The position numbers and the translations under genes are program-made. A DNA stretch of 64,000 nucleotides, from NCBI GenBank assembly GCA_029834535.1, contig JAQMWT010000670.1, positions 248,001-312,000 of the forward strand, read 5' to 3'. Source of the DNA: Chrysophaeum taylorii. Lineage: Eukaryota > Sar > Pelagophyceae > Pelagomonadales > Pelagomonadaceae. Position 1 is the stretch's first letter. Each line of letters starts with the position of its first letter. The notes under the pieces were generated by a model. The model was given only the letters and a program-made list of their open reading frames with translations. It was not told the DNA's origin and made no database searches. Positions 23,606 through 32,351 of the stretch are shown piece by piece.

Positions 23606-24499
23606 AAACCGCATACATTTGTTGGCCGTTTCTGCTGCTGAAGCGAGCTCTTTCGTCGTTATTATTACGAGATATATGTGGAGGATCTCTTCGCAGATGG
23701 TCTCTCGATCACAATATCAAGCCCTGCCGCTGTTGACGCTCTGGCCGCCAGCGGTGATCAAGCAGAAGCGCAGTGTCGTATCGCCCTTTTCCTTGAGTTT
23801 GGTTCGAGGGAGAAGGACCCGGACCGCGCAACTCGCTGAACCTCGCCTCGGCTCGTCTTAATGCTGCTGCGAAGAGGCTCGCGTCGCCTTGGCAGATCTC
23901 GAGACTGAGCTCGCTGATGCTCAACTGCGAACTCGTCCAACAACGTACAGCTACGACGCCTCCATTAGGCTGGCGGGATTCTCAGCAGCTTGCGACATAT
24001 TTCGAATAGTTTATCAAAAGAACCAACAACACATTCTTCCTTCTTGGCGGCGACAATAACCAGCGTCGCCCATCCGCCGTGGTTGCATGCTGCGTGAAGT
24101 CATCAATACAACCAGGCGTGCTGCAACTAAGAAACAACTAAGAAACAACGAACGAAACGCGCAGCAGCACGAGCGAAAAGGGCTGCGGGATGGGGGGGAA
24201 GTGAACGTACTGGCGCGCACTTGGTATAACATAATTAGGCCGAGTTGTTAGTTCCGGCGACAGGTACCTCCGACGACGGCGTGAGCTCGCGCAGTAGCGC
24301 TCGGACCGCCGCCACGCGGACTAGCAGAGGCGCCGCACGCCCAATTCCGAGCCGTGGCAATTGGAACGGCACCACGGGCGGCAGCGAACGAGATGTCGAA
24401 AGGGAAGTCGACTGGGACGTGGGATGCGCCCGAGCTGCTTGAGTGTGTGCGATGCAGCAGCGCCAGACGGTCCCCCGAACAGATATTCGTACAGTAGAG
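23606..24499. other. unpaired core of the composite element
   Basis: This is unique sequence between the inner inverted repeats. A plus-strand frame around 23720-23830 reads like a Sel1-type repeat (GDQAEAQCRIALFLEFGS). It is short and followed by stops. No other coding signal is convincing. It may be cargo picked up by the element or a relic. Confidence 0.35.
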
Positions 24500-24684
24500 G
24501 AGTCTTATCTACTAATCGACAGATGTTTGTTTGTTTGTTTGTTTGTTTGTTTGTTTGTCTGTCTGTCTGTCTTTAAATGTCGACTGCTAAGAGGGGGGGT
24601 GTGTGTGTGGGGAGCATGAAGGATGTGGGTGGGTTTGTGGGGTATGAGGGATGTGCCTGACGGGCGGAGATAAGTACGCGGGAC

Positions 24685-25190
24685 CTAGTCGGGGTCATCG
24701 CCGAGGCGTGGGGCAGGCGAAGAGAGGACGGGCCCCGCCCGGAGGTCGTACGCATGCTGCCGCCGGACGTATGTGCGACGAAGGGTGACGTCCTGCTGGG
24801 ATCGGGCGGCCTGGGCGGGGTTCCCCGAGGCGGCGACATGGGTGAGGGCGGTGAGGGCACAGCGAGCCCGGCCTAATGCGTTGGCGATCCCCCACTCACG
24901 GTAGATGCGGCGAGTTTGGGCCGCCTTTGCCTCTGTGAAGTTGGCGCAGCCGCTTGTCACCCAGGTTCGCGCAGCGATGCGCTCTGCGCATGTTTGGCCG
25001 AGAGCGTGGCACGCCGCGCTGGCCTCACCGAAGGCACCAAAGACGAGGCCGGCGACGGTGCCGTAGCTACGTAGCCGCTGTTCGACAGGGCCCAAGAAGC
25101 CAGGCGGTGGTGCTGTACCCGGCTGGGGGATGATGGCGTCGATGCCGCGGGCGTGAGCGAGGTATTCGGAGTGGACTTGCGGTGCGCCCC
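24685..25190 (-). mobile_element. fragment of an unassigned element-borne ORF
   Basis: A minus-strand frame (136 codons from 25095, with similar sequence upstream to about 25190) contains 'GPVEQRLRSYGTV', 'GLVFGAFGEAS' and an Arg-rich helix toward the end. I recall this type of segment as the C-terminal part of repeat-associated ORFs in algal genomes, but I cannot name the enzyme class with confidence. Its position inside the palindrome supports a mobile origin. Its end overlaps the inner inverted repeat. Confidence 0.4.
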
Positions 25191-25211
25191 GACTGTCTGT
25201 CTGTCCCTCGA

Positions 25212-25865
25212 TTTAGGGTAAGGATCAGGTAGGCCCGAGAGTAAGGATCAGGTAGGCGCGAGAGCCAGACAGTGATCCTCCAAGCCGTCTACGGCGACCT
25301 CGCAGACTATTTCCACGAGCCGCGGCGGCTCTTTCAGCGCGCCATTCTCACTCCCCGTCGAAACGATGTTGTCGATGCTGACAACACGCGCATGACCGCG
25401 GCCTTTTTTTCCCGGAGACGAGGCGTCGGAGTTCTTTTCGGCTGACTAGGTTGGGTCGGAAGACGACGCCTCGCTCTTTACAGTCGAGTTTTCGACTCCC
25501 TGACAACCAACGGCATGCTGACTTTGATCGCGAGCTTAATGTCTTCGCAACCTTGACCCGTCGCACGGCCACTGCAACGGTACCAGATACATGATCGATC
25601 GTGTCGTGTCACCGAGGCTCCTCCAATCTGTATCCCGTAAGGCCCGCCGACGCCAAACGATCAACAAGAGCCAGGGCCAGACGCCCCGCGAGGTCGGCGT
25701 CCTCTTGCCCAGGCCCGTCTTCTGTCACGTCCAGCTCTACGTGGCTCTCTGTCGATCGGCAACTTCGAGAATATGCTCTTCTTCTGGGTCGACGACTCCA
25801 CCCTACCCCACACGTGCTGCGCAGAAATACCGATAAGCCCCCTCCCGGCGTCTACACGCGCACTG
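25212..25865 (+). mobile_element. PIF1/Helitron-type helicase fragment, copy 3 (inverted)
   Basis: The plus strand carries 'HGHCNGTRYMIDRV' around 25567-25610, then 'TINKSQGQTPREVGVLL' and 'RPVFCHVQLYVALCRSA' through 25760. This is the right arm of the palindrome with copy 2. The frame is fairly open from 25591 to 25836. A 'gtaaggatcaggtaggc' unit is tandemly duplicated at its 5' edge (25217-25258). Confidence 0.75.
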
Positions 25866-26213
25866 TAAGTGAACTTACTGGGACCAGGTGAACTTACTGG
25901 GGTTTGAGATTGGGACTAGGTGAACTGAGTGACCAGGTGAACTTACTGGGACCAGGTGAACTTACTGGGGTTTTTAGAGTAAACTCAAGGGTTGGCGGCG
26001 CGTGCGGATCAAAGCAGCTTGGATTGGCGGGGGTGAGAGCGACGAGCTCAAAGGAGTGGGCGTGAGCACGAGTGGGTTTACGCCGAACTTACTGGGGTTA
26101 GAGATTCGGACTAGGTGAACTTACTGGGACCAGGTGAACTTACTGGGACAAGGTGAACTTACTGGGGTTAGAGATTGGGACTAGGTGAACTTACTGGCCT
26201 GCACTTGTCCACA
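25866..26213 (-). repeat. mobile-element terminus with motif array (right end)
   Basis: This is the reverse complement of the 16998-17350 terminus: about ten copies of AGGTGAACTTACTGGG plus the internal block at about 25973-26095, ending in 'ggcctgcacttgt'. It ends only about 67 bp before the ATG of the sulfotransferase gene, so it occupies most of that gene's likely promoter. Confidence 0.8.
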
Positions 26214-26279
26214 CTATCAAGCGGTTTCGGACACTGATGATAATACTAACGGATCCATGATCCAGTGATTCCAAGTGGT

Positions 26280-27107
26280 ATGTGGTGGTTGTTTGTTGTT
26301 GAGGTTGTGAGCGCCGCGTGTAGCGAAGCGCAATACGAGGCGTGCCTGACAAAGGAATGGTCGAGGGCATGCTTGACGTGTCTGGTGCTCGACCTCGAGA
26401 GTTGTCGGCACGCCCCGAGCCGTCGGCTAGAGGAGTGCATGAATCTCGCACCCGCAGGGTCAGGGACGTCGACGTTGACAGAATTTCTCCGACGCAAAAA
26501 TTCGACTGTCGTTCACCACGACCACTTCCGGACCATACGCGGCACGCTCGGGCGCCCGCACGAGTATCCGGAGACTCGGAATGCGTCGTGCTTTATTATT
26601 ACGCTCCGCGAGCCGGTCCATCGATTGGAAAGCGGGTTTCGGTTCCACAAGTTCAAGTCGCAGCGGGAGCTCGAGTGGGATACCTTCGAGGACCTCATCT
26701 CGGCAGCGGCCGCCAACGAGCCACCGGCTGTCGAGTATATGCTCTGGACCTATTTTGGTTTCGACTACGTCGACTATTTGGCCGGCAGCCGGTGCCGGGA
26801 CGATTCGATGGAAGTTCACGTCGTGTGCACGGAGGGTTTGAACGAGGAGCTCCGCCGGATCGAACGCATTTTTGGCGTGGAAACCGAGGACGAGATTCCC
26901 CATACCGGTCGCCGTAAAACGCCCGAAAATGAAGCTCTGAGCGAGCTGCCCGCGCGCTATCGCGATTGGGTCCAGAATGAACTGCTCTGGCAGTCCACCG
27001 CGCTCCACACCATTTTCTGCGGCAACAAGGGCTTCGACGACCAGAACAATCAAATTCAGCTTTTTGACGCACACTTTGTCTCCAGTCCTACGACTTCTCG
27101 CGAATGA
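26280..27107 (+). CDS. secreted/Golgi sulfotransferase-like protein
   Basis: The ATG at 26280 starts a 275-residue protein with an N-terminal hydrophobic stretch (MWWLFVVEVVSAA), a signal peptide or anchor. A 5'-phosphosulfate-binding loop-like motif APAGSGTSTLTEFL follows at about residues 63-76. A 3'-phosphate-binding-like segment (ITLREPVHRLESGFRFH) lies at about 112-128. Both are the usual PAPS-binding signatures of membrane sulfotransferases that modify glycans or tyrosines. The protein would transfer sulfate from PAPS to a surface polysaccharide or protein in the Golgi. The usual loop Lys is absent (GSGTST in place of GSGKST or GTST), which is common in this superfamily. The acceptor is unknown. 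The frame also reads upstream from a GTG, but the signal peptide favours the ATG. Confidence 0.72.
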   Translation: MWWLFVVEVVSAACSEAQYEACLTKEWSRACLTCLVLDLESCRHAPSRRLEECMNLAPAGSGTSTLTEFLRRKNSTVVHHDHFRTIRGTLGRPHEYPETRNASCFIITLREPVHRLESGFRFHKFKSQRELEWDTFEDLISAAAANEPPAVEYMLWTYFGFDYVDYLAGSRCRDDSMEVHVVCTEGLNEELRRIERIFGVETEDEIPHTGRRKTPENEALSELPARYRDWVQNELLWQSTALHTIFCGNKGFDDQNNQIQLFDAHFVSSPTTSRE

Positions 27108-27118
27108 AGTTAATAATA

Positions 27119-27152
27119 CTGACATCATCATCATCATCATCATCATCATCAT
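27119..27152. repeat. CAT microsatellite
   Basis: About ten copies of the trinucleotide CAT/TCA lie 12 bp after the sulfotransferase stop, probably in the 3' untranslated region. Confidence 0.9.
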
Positions 27153-27639
27153 GGGCCGCCGTCGGTCGTTCGAGACGACGCTGGCGTCGTCGTCATGACC
27201 GCACCCCGTTAACGCTCCTCCTTGGAACATCTCCGCCGTGAAGAGCCGCATCCATCCCCTCGCGTTTGTTTGCTGCTGCACCGGGCGCAGATTCTCTTCC
27301 GTCTTTTTTGCCTTAATACCGGCGCCGTATATAAAACAATTTCGTGGACGACGTCAGGCTTTCGAGCGTTGCCATTTTTGAAGTAGGGACCGTCCCGCGT
27401 CCGGACACCACGTTTCGTTCGCGTAGGCAGCCCAGATTTGGACGAGCAGCTTGTCTCGACCGCGAGCTCGTCGACCAGACTTCAACAGAGGCGCTGACTG
27501 TGCTCCTCGCAGCGGGAAACGGCCGTCGCCAAATCGACGCGCAGTACCCGTCGCCTCGAATCCCCTCGTCGTTGCAGCACCGCACGCCATCATATGTTTG
27601 TCCTTATGATAATGTTCGCCGAGGGGTCGGTCACCATTG

Positions 27640-27671
<32 letters not shown>

Positions 27672-28928
27672 AAAGGGAGGGCAGTTGTCGGTGTTCATCT
27701 CGACGATCGCCGCGCATTTGGGTTTGGAGAGGCTCGCGTCGCTCTCGCGTCGGCCAATGGGGAATGACGTCGTCGTGGGTGAGGGACGCCATCGCGTAGA
27801 GGCACTCGACCACCAAATCTGGTATTGCCCCAGGGCAGCCGAGGCAGAGCGCGAGGACGCCATTGCCCCGTAGGCTCGGCCCTTGTGTTCTCCAGGTGAA
27901 GACGCCATGCGCCGCCGCAATGTCGATGATGGACGTGGTTCCTGTAATATAGCTGCTGAAGCTCGCCTTTATGTTTCAAGTGTCCGGTAGCTATGACCGA
28001 AATCGCCGCGGGCTTTTAAGCCGCAGGGTTGCACTTTTGCACCTAATTCCAGCAGATGGCGGCGAGGACGACCAACGCGCCGCGGGACCTACGGCTGAAA
28101 GTCTATCGCCGGCAAGACGCGAGTAGATAGATGTTGGGGGCTGTGTACGTCTACAAGTTGGAGGAGGATATATTTTGTTCGACACGCTTGACTAACTACT
28201 AACTAACTTCAGACCTCTCCCGAGCATGGGAGCCAGGCCGGACAGGCAGGAGCCGATCCGGAATCACAGAGGAAAATCACGCAGTTGGGGCAGAGGCGAA
28301 GGACGAGGACTCGTTGATGACGGACCGCCACTGCGCGCGGTCTTGTGCGAAGTCGTGCAAGAGCGTCGCAGGCCGCAAACGTGTTGGTCCACGAACAATC
28401 GACCTGTCCGTCGCGTTCTGCTGCCCAACCGAGCGAACCCCATCCCAGCGCGGACTTTCCGGGTGCTAACCGGCCAGCCCGGGAGGCGAGCAGGCACCGT
28501 CTCACTCCGGGACGGCCGGGGCCGCCGCAGGGAGCAAGCGTGTTAGGCGCCGTCCTCCATCGCAACCAACGGTTACCGCTCGCAAACAAACGAAAACCCT
28601 TTCCCAAGACGAGCCATGAGTTTGGCGACGCTGTAGTCCCGCCGGTGTTGGCCGGTATTGACTGCCCTGCCTGTTTTCATAAAGGCCGGTGTCGCTGCCG
28701 TCCGTCCTCGCGGTTGTAGCCGCGCGCGGCAATCGTCGCCAAAGCCGTTGTTATCGACGCAGCTGCCACCCCACCCCCCATTTTTTTTTGGCTCATAAAA
28801 TCAGCGCCAAGTTCTCGGACCTGGACCACCCACCCTCTAGGTCCCAGGCCTCGAAAAAGAAAAGAAAGCCGGATGGCCTCATAGTAGCCAGTTGCACTCG
28901 AAACACTCTTAGCGATAAATATGCCGAA
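27153..28928. other. no confident gene; CTG run and a repeat copy
   Basis: The largest frame is 188 codons on the minus strand (27920-27354). It contains a Gln run encoded by the CTG/CAG microsatellite at about 27639-27671 and no known domain. A copy of the repeat found at 1392-1446 lies at 28204-28262. Arg/Gly-rich frames around 28209-28720 on both strands look like GC-rich chance frames. A poly-GAA run at 28932-28952 belongs to the next gene's 3' end. Confidence 0.4.
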
Positions 28929-30584
28929 TTATTCTTCTTCTTCTTCTTCTTCGAAACGCATCTTCCCGCGGCACGTCACTACGAACGATTCGAATTCGAG
29001 CAAGGTGAGGTGACCATTCGCGTTCATGTCGAATCGTTTTAGTAGCGCCTTGATGTCGTCGATGTCCGTCTGCTCGAACCCGTGGCCAAGTTGTATGAGA
29101 CCCTCGTGGATCTCGCTTGCGGACAGCTCGCCATCCCCGGAAACGTCCCATTTCCTGAATGCTCTCGCGAGGTCACCGCCTTTGTCCTCGTAGGCCGCGA
29201 GCAATTGTGCGACCTTCCTTTCCACCGCGGTTAACGACGGCGGCGGCGCCTCGGAGGGGCTTTCGGTGGTGCTTTCGGCGGACACAACAGCATCCACACC
29301 AGGGGAGGGGCTGCACGTCTGTGTTTGTGTCGCGCGTAGCTGTTCGCGACAAGTAAGGACAAAGGACTCGAATTCGAGCAACGAAAGGTGGCCGTCGGAC
29401 GTCTTGTCAAACTGCTTTAGAAGAGCCTTGATGTCGTCGAGATGCATGGTCTCGAACCCGTGGCCGAGCTTGATCAAGCCATCATGTATTTCAACTGCAG
29501 ATAACTCGCCATCTCCTGAAACGTCCCATTTCCTGAATGCTCTCGCGAGGTCACCACCTTTGCCCTCGTAGGCCGCGAGCAATTGCGCGACCTTCCTTTC
29601 CACCGCGGTTAACGATAACGCCTCCTCGGAGGGGCTTTCGGAGGATACCACATCCGACTCGGTGGAGGGGCTCCGCAGCCGTGTTGTTTGGGGGGTCTCG
29701 CGTAGCTGCACGCGGGCTGAGGCGACAAAGTCCTCCAAGTCCCGCGGCGAGAGGCGGCCGCCAAAGCGCTTCAATATCGCCGAAGCGTCGTCGAGTTCGA
29801 CCGTGGCGAAGTCTGGGTCTATGTCCTTCAAGTCCGAGAGGAGGTCGGTCGCAGAGCGCGCGGCATCCCCCGATGCATCGCGTGTCCGGAACGCGGTGGC
29901 GAGATCACCGCCGCGATCTTCGTAGCACGCGAGCAACTTGGCTATCCTAGCCTCTCCCTCGCTGAGCGGCGGCGGCGATATCGAGGATTGCGTGCTGTCC
30001 GCAGTCTTCTTCTCGTCGTCGGATCCGTGTCGAAAAAGCGCGCGCTTCGAGGATTGCAAGTTGTCCGCTGTTTTCTGCTCGACGGTGTCCGTTCGTCGAC
30101 GGAGCTCTCGCTCGAGCTCGGCCACGCGCCAGCGGAGCGCCATCCCATCGAGCTGCTCTTCGCGCAGGTTGCGCTCGAGGCGCGCAACCTCGTGCTCGAG
30201 CCTGTCGCAGTCTTCGGTTTTCTTTCGCAGCTTGCCGCGGAGCAAAGGAAGTTCCCGAAGCTGGCCTCGCAACGGGCGTAGCGCCTTGAGCTCCGCGAGC
30301 GCGTGGTACAGCTTGACCTCGAGCGTGGTTGCGGGGGAGGCAGATGGGACGGGAGGCACCCCCTCGCGGTGGTCCAGGAGCGAGGCGCGCGCCGCGCCGA
30401 CAAATGTGTCGCGCTCCCAGATCAGTCTCGCCTCTGATGCCGAAATTGTTTTCCCTTGCCGCCAGGTAGTCGCAACCCACGGCGCGCGACCCAGCAGCGC
30501 TGCGAACCGCTTCTCGGACCCCACGAGGGCGCGGGCCGTGTGCTTGTCGATGCTCTCCGGGACGGCCGCCGCGTTGCCCATCAT
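28929..30584 (-). CDS. coiled-coil EF-hand protein, likely N-myristoylated
   Basis: This is a single frame of about 550 codons. I start it at 30584 or 30581 because the second Met gives MGNAAAVPES, very like the myristoylated N-terminus of PKA catalytic subunit (MGNAAAA). A charged helical stretch with heptad-like pattern occupies about residues 95-195. Three homologous modules of about 100-110 residues follow. Each starts ERKVAQLLAAYE-like, then DLARAFRKWD and an EF-hand pair. Modules 2 and 3 have good loops (DVSGDGELSAxE; D-x-N/S-x-N/D-G-H-L in the second hand). Module 1 has lost most calcium ligands. The protein ends in a run of Glu. It is probably a membrane-tethered calcium sensor. It is divergent from the neighbouring coiled-coil gene, with a 51-bp gap. 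Confidence 0.75.
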   Translation of the reverse strand: MMGNAAAVPESIDKHTARALVGSEKRFAALLGRAPWVATTWRQGKTISASEARLIWERDTFVGAARASLLDHREGVPPVPSASPATTLEVKLYHALAELKALRPLRGQLRELPLLRGKLRKKTEDCDRLEHEVARLERNLREEQLDGMALRWRVAELERELRRRTDTVEQKTADNLQSSKRALFRHGSDDEKKTADSTQSSISPPPLSEGEARIAKLLACYEDRGGDLATAFRTRDASGDAARSATDLLSDLKDIDPDFATVELDDASAILKRFGGRLSPRDLEDFVASARVQLRETPQTTRLRSPSTESDVVSSESPSEEALSLTAVERKVAQLLAAYEGKGGDLARAFRKWDVSGDGELSAVEIHDGLIKLGHGFETMHLDDIKALLKQFDKTSDGHLSLLEFESFVLTCREQLRATQTQTCSPSPGVDAVVSAESTTESPSEAPPPSLTAVERKVAQLLAAYEDKGGDLARAFRKWDVSGDGELSASEIHEGLIQLGHGFEQTDIDDIKALLKRFDMNANGHLTLLEFESFVVTCRGKMRFEEEEEEE

Positions 30585-30635
30585 GGAAAGATAGATACTT
30601 AGTTTTTCTTTCGGGGGACGTATCCTGTATCCTGT
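30585..30635. promoter_or_regulatory. very short shared region between divergent genes
   Basis: Only about 51 bp separate the EF-hand gene's start (30584) from the coiled-coil gene's start (30636). The gap contains a direct repeat, 'atcctgtatcctgtat'. If both starts are right, the two promoters and 5' leaders must overlap or reach into the opposite gene. No TATA box is evident. Confidence 0.45.
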
Positions 30636-32351
30636 ATGGGCAAGCCCGTGATGCTCGCGGCGAGCATGAGAGAGGCGGAGCTGTTGTTCGAGACGCGGCG
30701 CCGCGTCGCGGAGCTGGCCGAGGCGACGCAGCGCGAGACGGAGAGGGGCCAGCGCCTCGAAATCGCGTGCCGGGACTTGGTCCCCGAGGCCCGGCTGCAG
30801 GCGGCCATGGTCATAAAAGCCAACGCGACCGACCTCAAGCTCCTGAGCAGCAAGGTCCAGGCCGCGCTCATGCACCTACGCGCGAGGACCTACACGCGCG
30901 ACGAGATCCACCGCCTCGTGAGGGCAGCACCTCCCCGTCCTGAAGCGGCGTCGAACCATCGCCGCGGCTCGGACCACCACCACCACCACCACCACCACCA
31001 GCCTTCGATCGAACAACCAATCGGGGAGAAGCTCCGGACGTGGATGGACGAGACCTCCGCGCGCTTGGAATCCCTCGAGGACCTCGCGCGCAGCCTCGAC
31101 GCGCGCTGCGCCGAAATCGACGCGCGCTGCGCCGAAATCGACCAACGACACTCCTTCGAGGACCGCGCGGCGGCCTCCGGTACTCGCCGACGCCGAAAAT
31201 CTGAACGGAAAATCCGTTCCGCCGAGAAGCGCAACGACGCGGTGATAGACGTTTTGTTGTTTCGGGAACACGATCTTCCGCGAGAAGATGCGTTGGAGGA
31301 GGAGGAACCGAGCCAAGCACGTGGCGAGCTGCAAAAATTGCCTCGACGACAGGAGGAGGTGGAGGAACCGACGCGGGAAACCGAACCACCAAACCACGAT
31401 CAGCAACAGCAGGAGGAAGGGCAGTCCCACGGCCCTCGGCAAGTGGTGGCTCCAGAGCAAGAGCACCATGAACCGCCGCCGCAGCAGGAGCACCTAGTAC
31501 GACAACAAGATCCAGAGTTTGAGCACGAGCGAGCAGCGTCCCGGCAGCAGGAGGAGGTAGCACCGTCTTCTCGGAGAGAAGAAAAAGAACCGCCGTCGTC
31601 AGACAAAGGGCCGCGGCGGCGGCTCGAGGAGGAGGAGGAGCACACGGATGATGTCTCGTACGAGACGTCGACGACGTCGAACGCGCGGCTGGAACTGTTG
31701 GCCCAGAAGAAGCTGCTGGAAGCGGTGACAACCCAGGTCGGGACGATCGCTACGACAGTCGAGTCGCTCGCAGCGAAGGCGTCGCGGACCAACTCGACGA
31801 CCCTCTATCTCAAAGAGCTGGATCAGCGCGTTCGGGCGTTAGCGAATCAGGTGGTCCAGCTCGTCGGCTCCGAAGCGAAACGGACCGCTCGGCTCGAGGG
31901 AAGGGTGGAAGCGATAGGCAATAAGTGCGAGGAGGCGATCGAGGACGCGCGGCAACTCCGACAAGAGACGAGCCGTAGGCAGCAACAGGACCAACTCAGG
32001 CTGGACGACCTCCAGCTCGCGTTCGAAAAGCCCGCGACTGGCTCGCGCGACGACGCGCAGATCAAGGAGCTCTGGGCGGCATTGGTGGATCAAAAACGAA
32101 ACTTCGACGCCGAGCGCGAAACCCTCGTTGCCGAGCTCAAGAGACATCAGCGGCTCTACCGAGACATGGTCGGCGAGTATTCCTCGATTCTACGTGCCTG
32201 CGACGACGCTGGCGACTCTCCCCGCCGTCGGCCCCTCCCGCCGTTCCATCCCAAGCGCGACGGCCTCGCCAAGCCAGGCCGCCGCCTCACGGGGGCCACC
32301 CTCCTCGAAAATCTCCGCCTCAAGACTCAAGACCCTCTCCTTTCCTCGTGA
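30636..32351 (+). CDS. coiled-coil protein of unknown function
   Basis: This frame encodes 571 residues from the ATG at 30636. The N-terminal 85 residues are helical and charged (ELLFETRRRVAELAEATQ). A His run lies at about 109-116, a duplicated DARCAEI motif at about 152-165, then a long Glu/Gln/Arg-rich middle (about 215-345). A second coiled-coil block (LKELDQRVRALANQVVQLV) spans about 350-510. The C-terminal 60 residues are basic and Pro-rich. No catalytic domain is seen. Such proteins are usually cytoskeletal or flagellar scaffolds, but nothing here proves it. It is divergent from the EF-hand gene and may be co-regulated with it. Confidence 0.65.
   Translation: MGKPVMLAASMREAELLFETRRRVAELAEATQRETERGQRLEIACRDLVPEARLQAAMVIKANATDLKLLSSKVQAALMHLRARTYTRDEIHRLVRAAPPRPEAASNHRRGSDHHHHHHHHQPSIEQPIGEKLRTWMDETSARLESLEDLARSLDARCAEIDARCAEIDQRHSFEDRAAASGTRRRRKSERKIRSAEKRNDAVIDVLLFREHDLPREDALEEEEPSQARGELQKLPRRQEEVEEPTRETEPPNHDQQQQEEGQSHGPRQVVAPEQEHHEPPPQQEHLVRQQDPEFEHERAASRQQEEVAPSSRREEKEPPSSDKGPRRRLEEEEEHTDDVSYETSTTSNARLELLAQKKLLEAVTTQVGTIATTVESLAAKASRTNSTTLYLKELDQRVRALANQVVQLVGSEAKRTARLEGRVEAIGNKCEEAIEDARQLRQETSRRQQQDQLRLDDLQLAFEKPATGSRDDAQIKELWAALVDQKRNFDAERETLVAELKRHQRLYRDMVGEYSSILRACDDAGDSPRRRPLPPFHPKRDGLAKPGRRLTGATLLENLRLKTQDPLLSS

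Larger units (their letters stand above)
22660..26213. mobile_element. palindromic composite element with inverted ends and two helicase fragments
   Basis: The left end 'acaagtgcaggccggtaagt' (22660) and the right end, whose reverse complement is 'acaagtgcaggccagtaagt' (at 26211), are inverted copies. Inside, 22735-23398 (helicase fragment, minus) is matched by the reverse complement of 25212-25865. Also, 23398-23605 is matched by the reverse complement of about 24500-24745, including the GTTT/AAAC run and the block 'aaatgtcgactgctaagagg'. The core at 23606-24500 and the block at 24745-25200 are unpaired. This is a long imperfect hairpin with TIRs at its outer edge. Canonical Helitrons lack TIRs, so it may be a non-autonomous hybrid or nested insertion. 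I found no target-site duplication. Confidence 0.7.
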
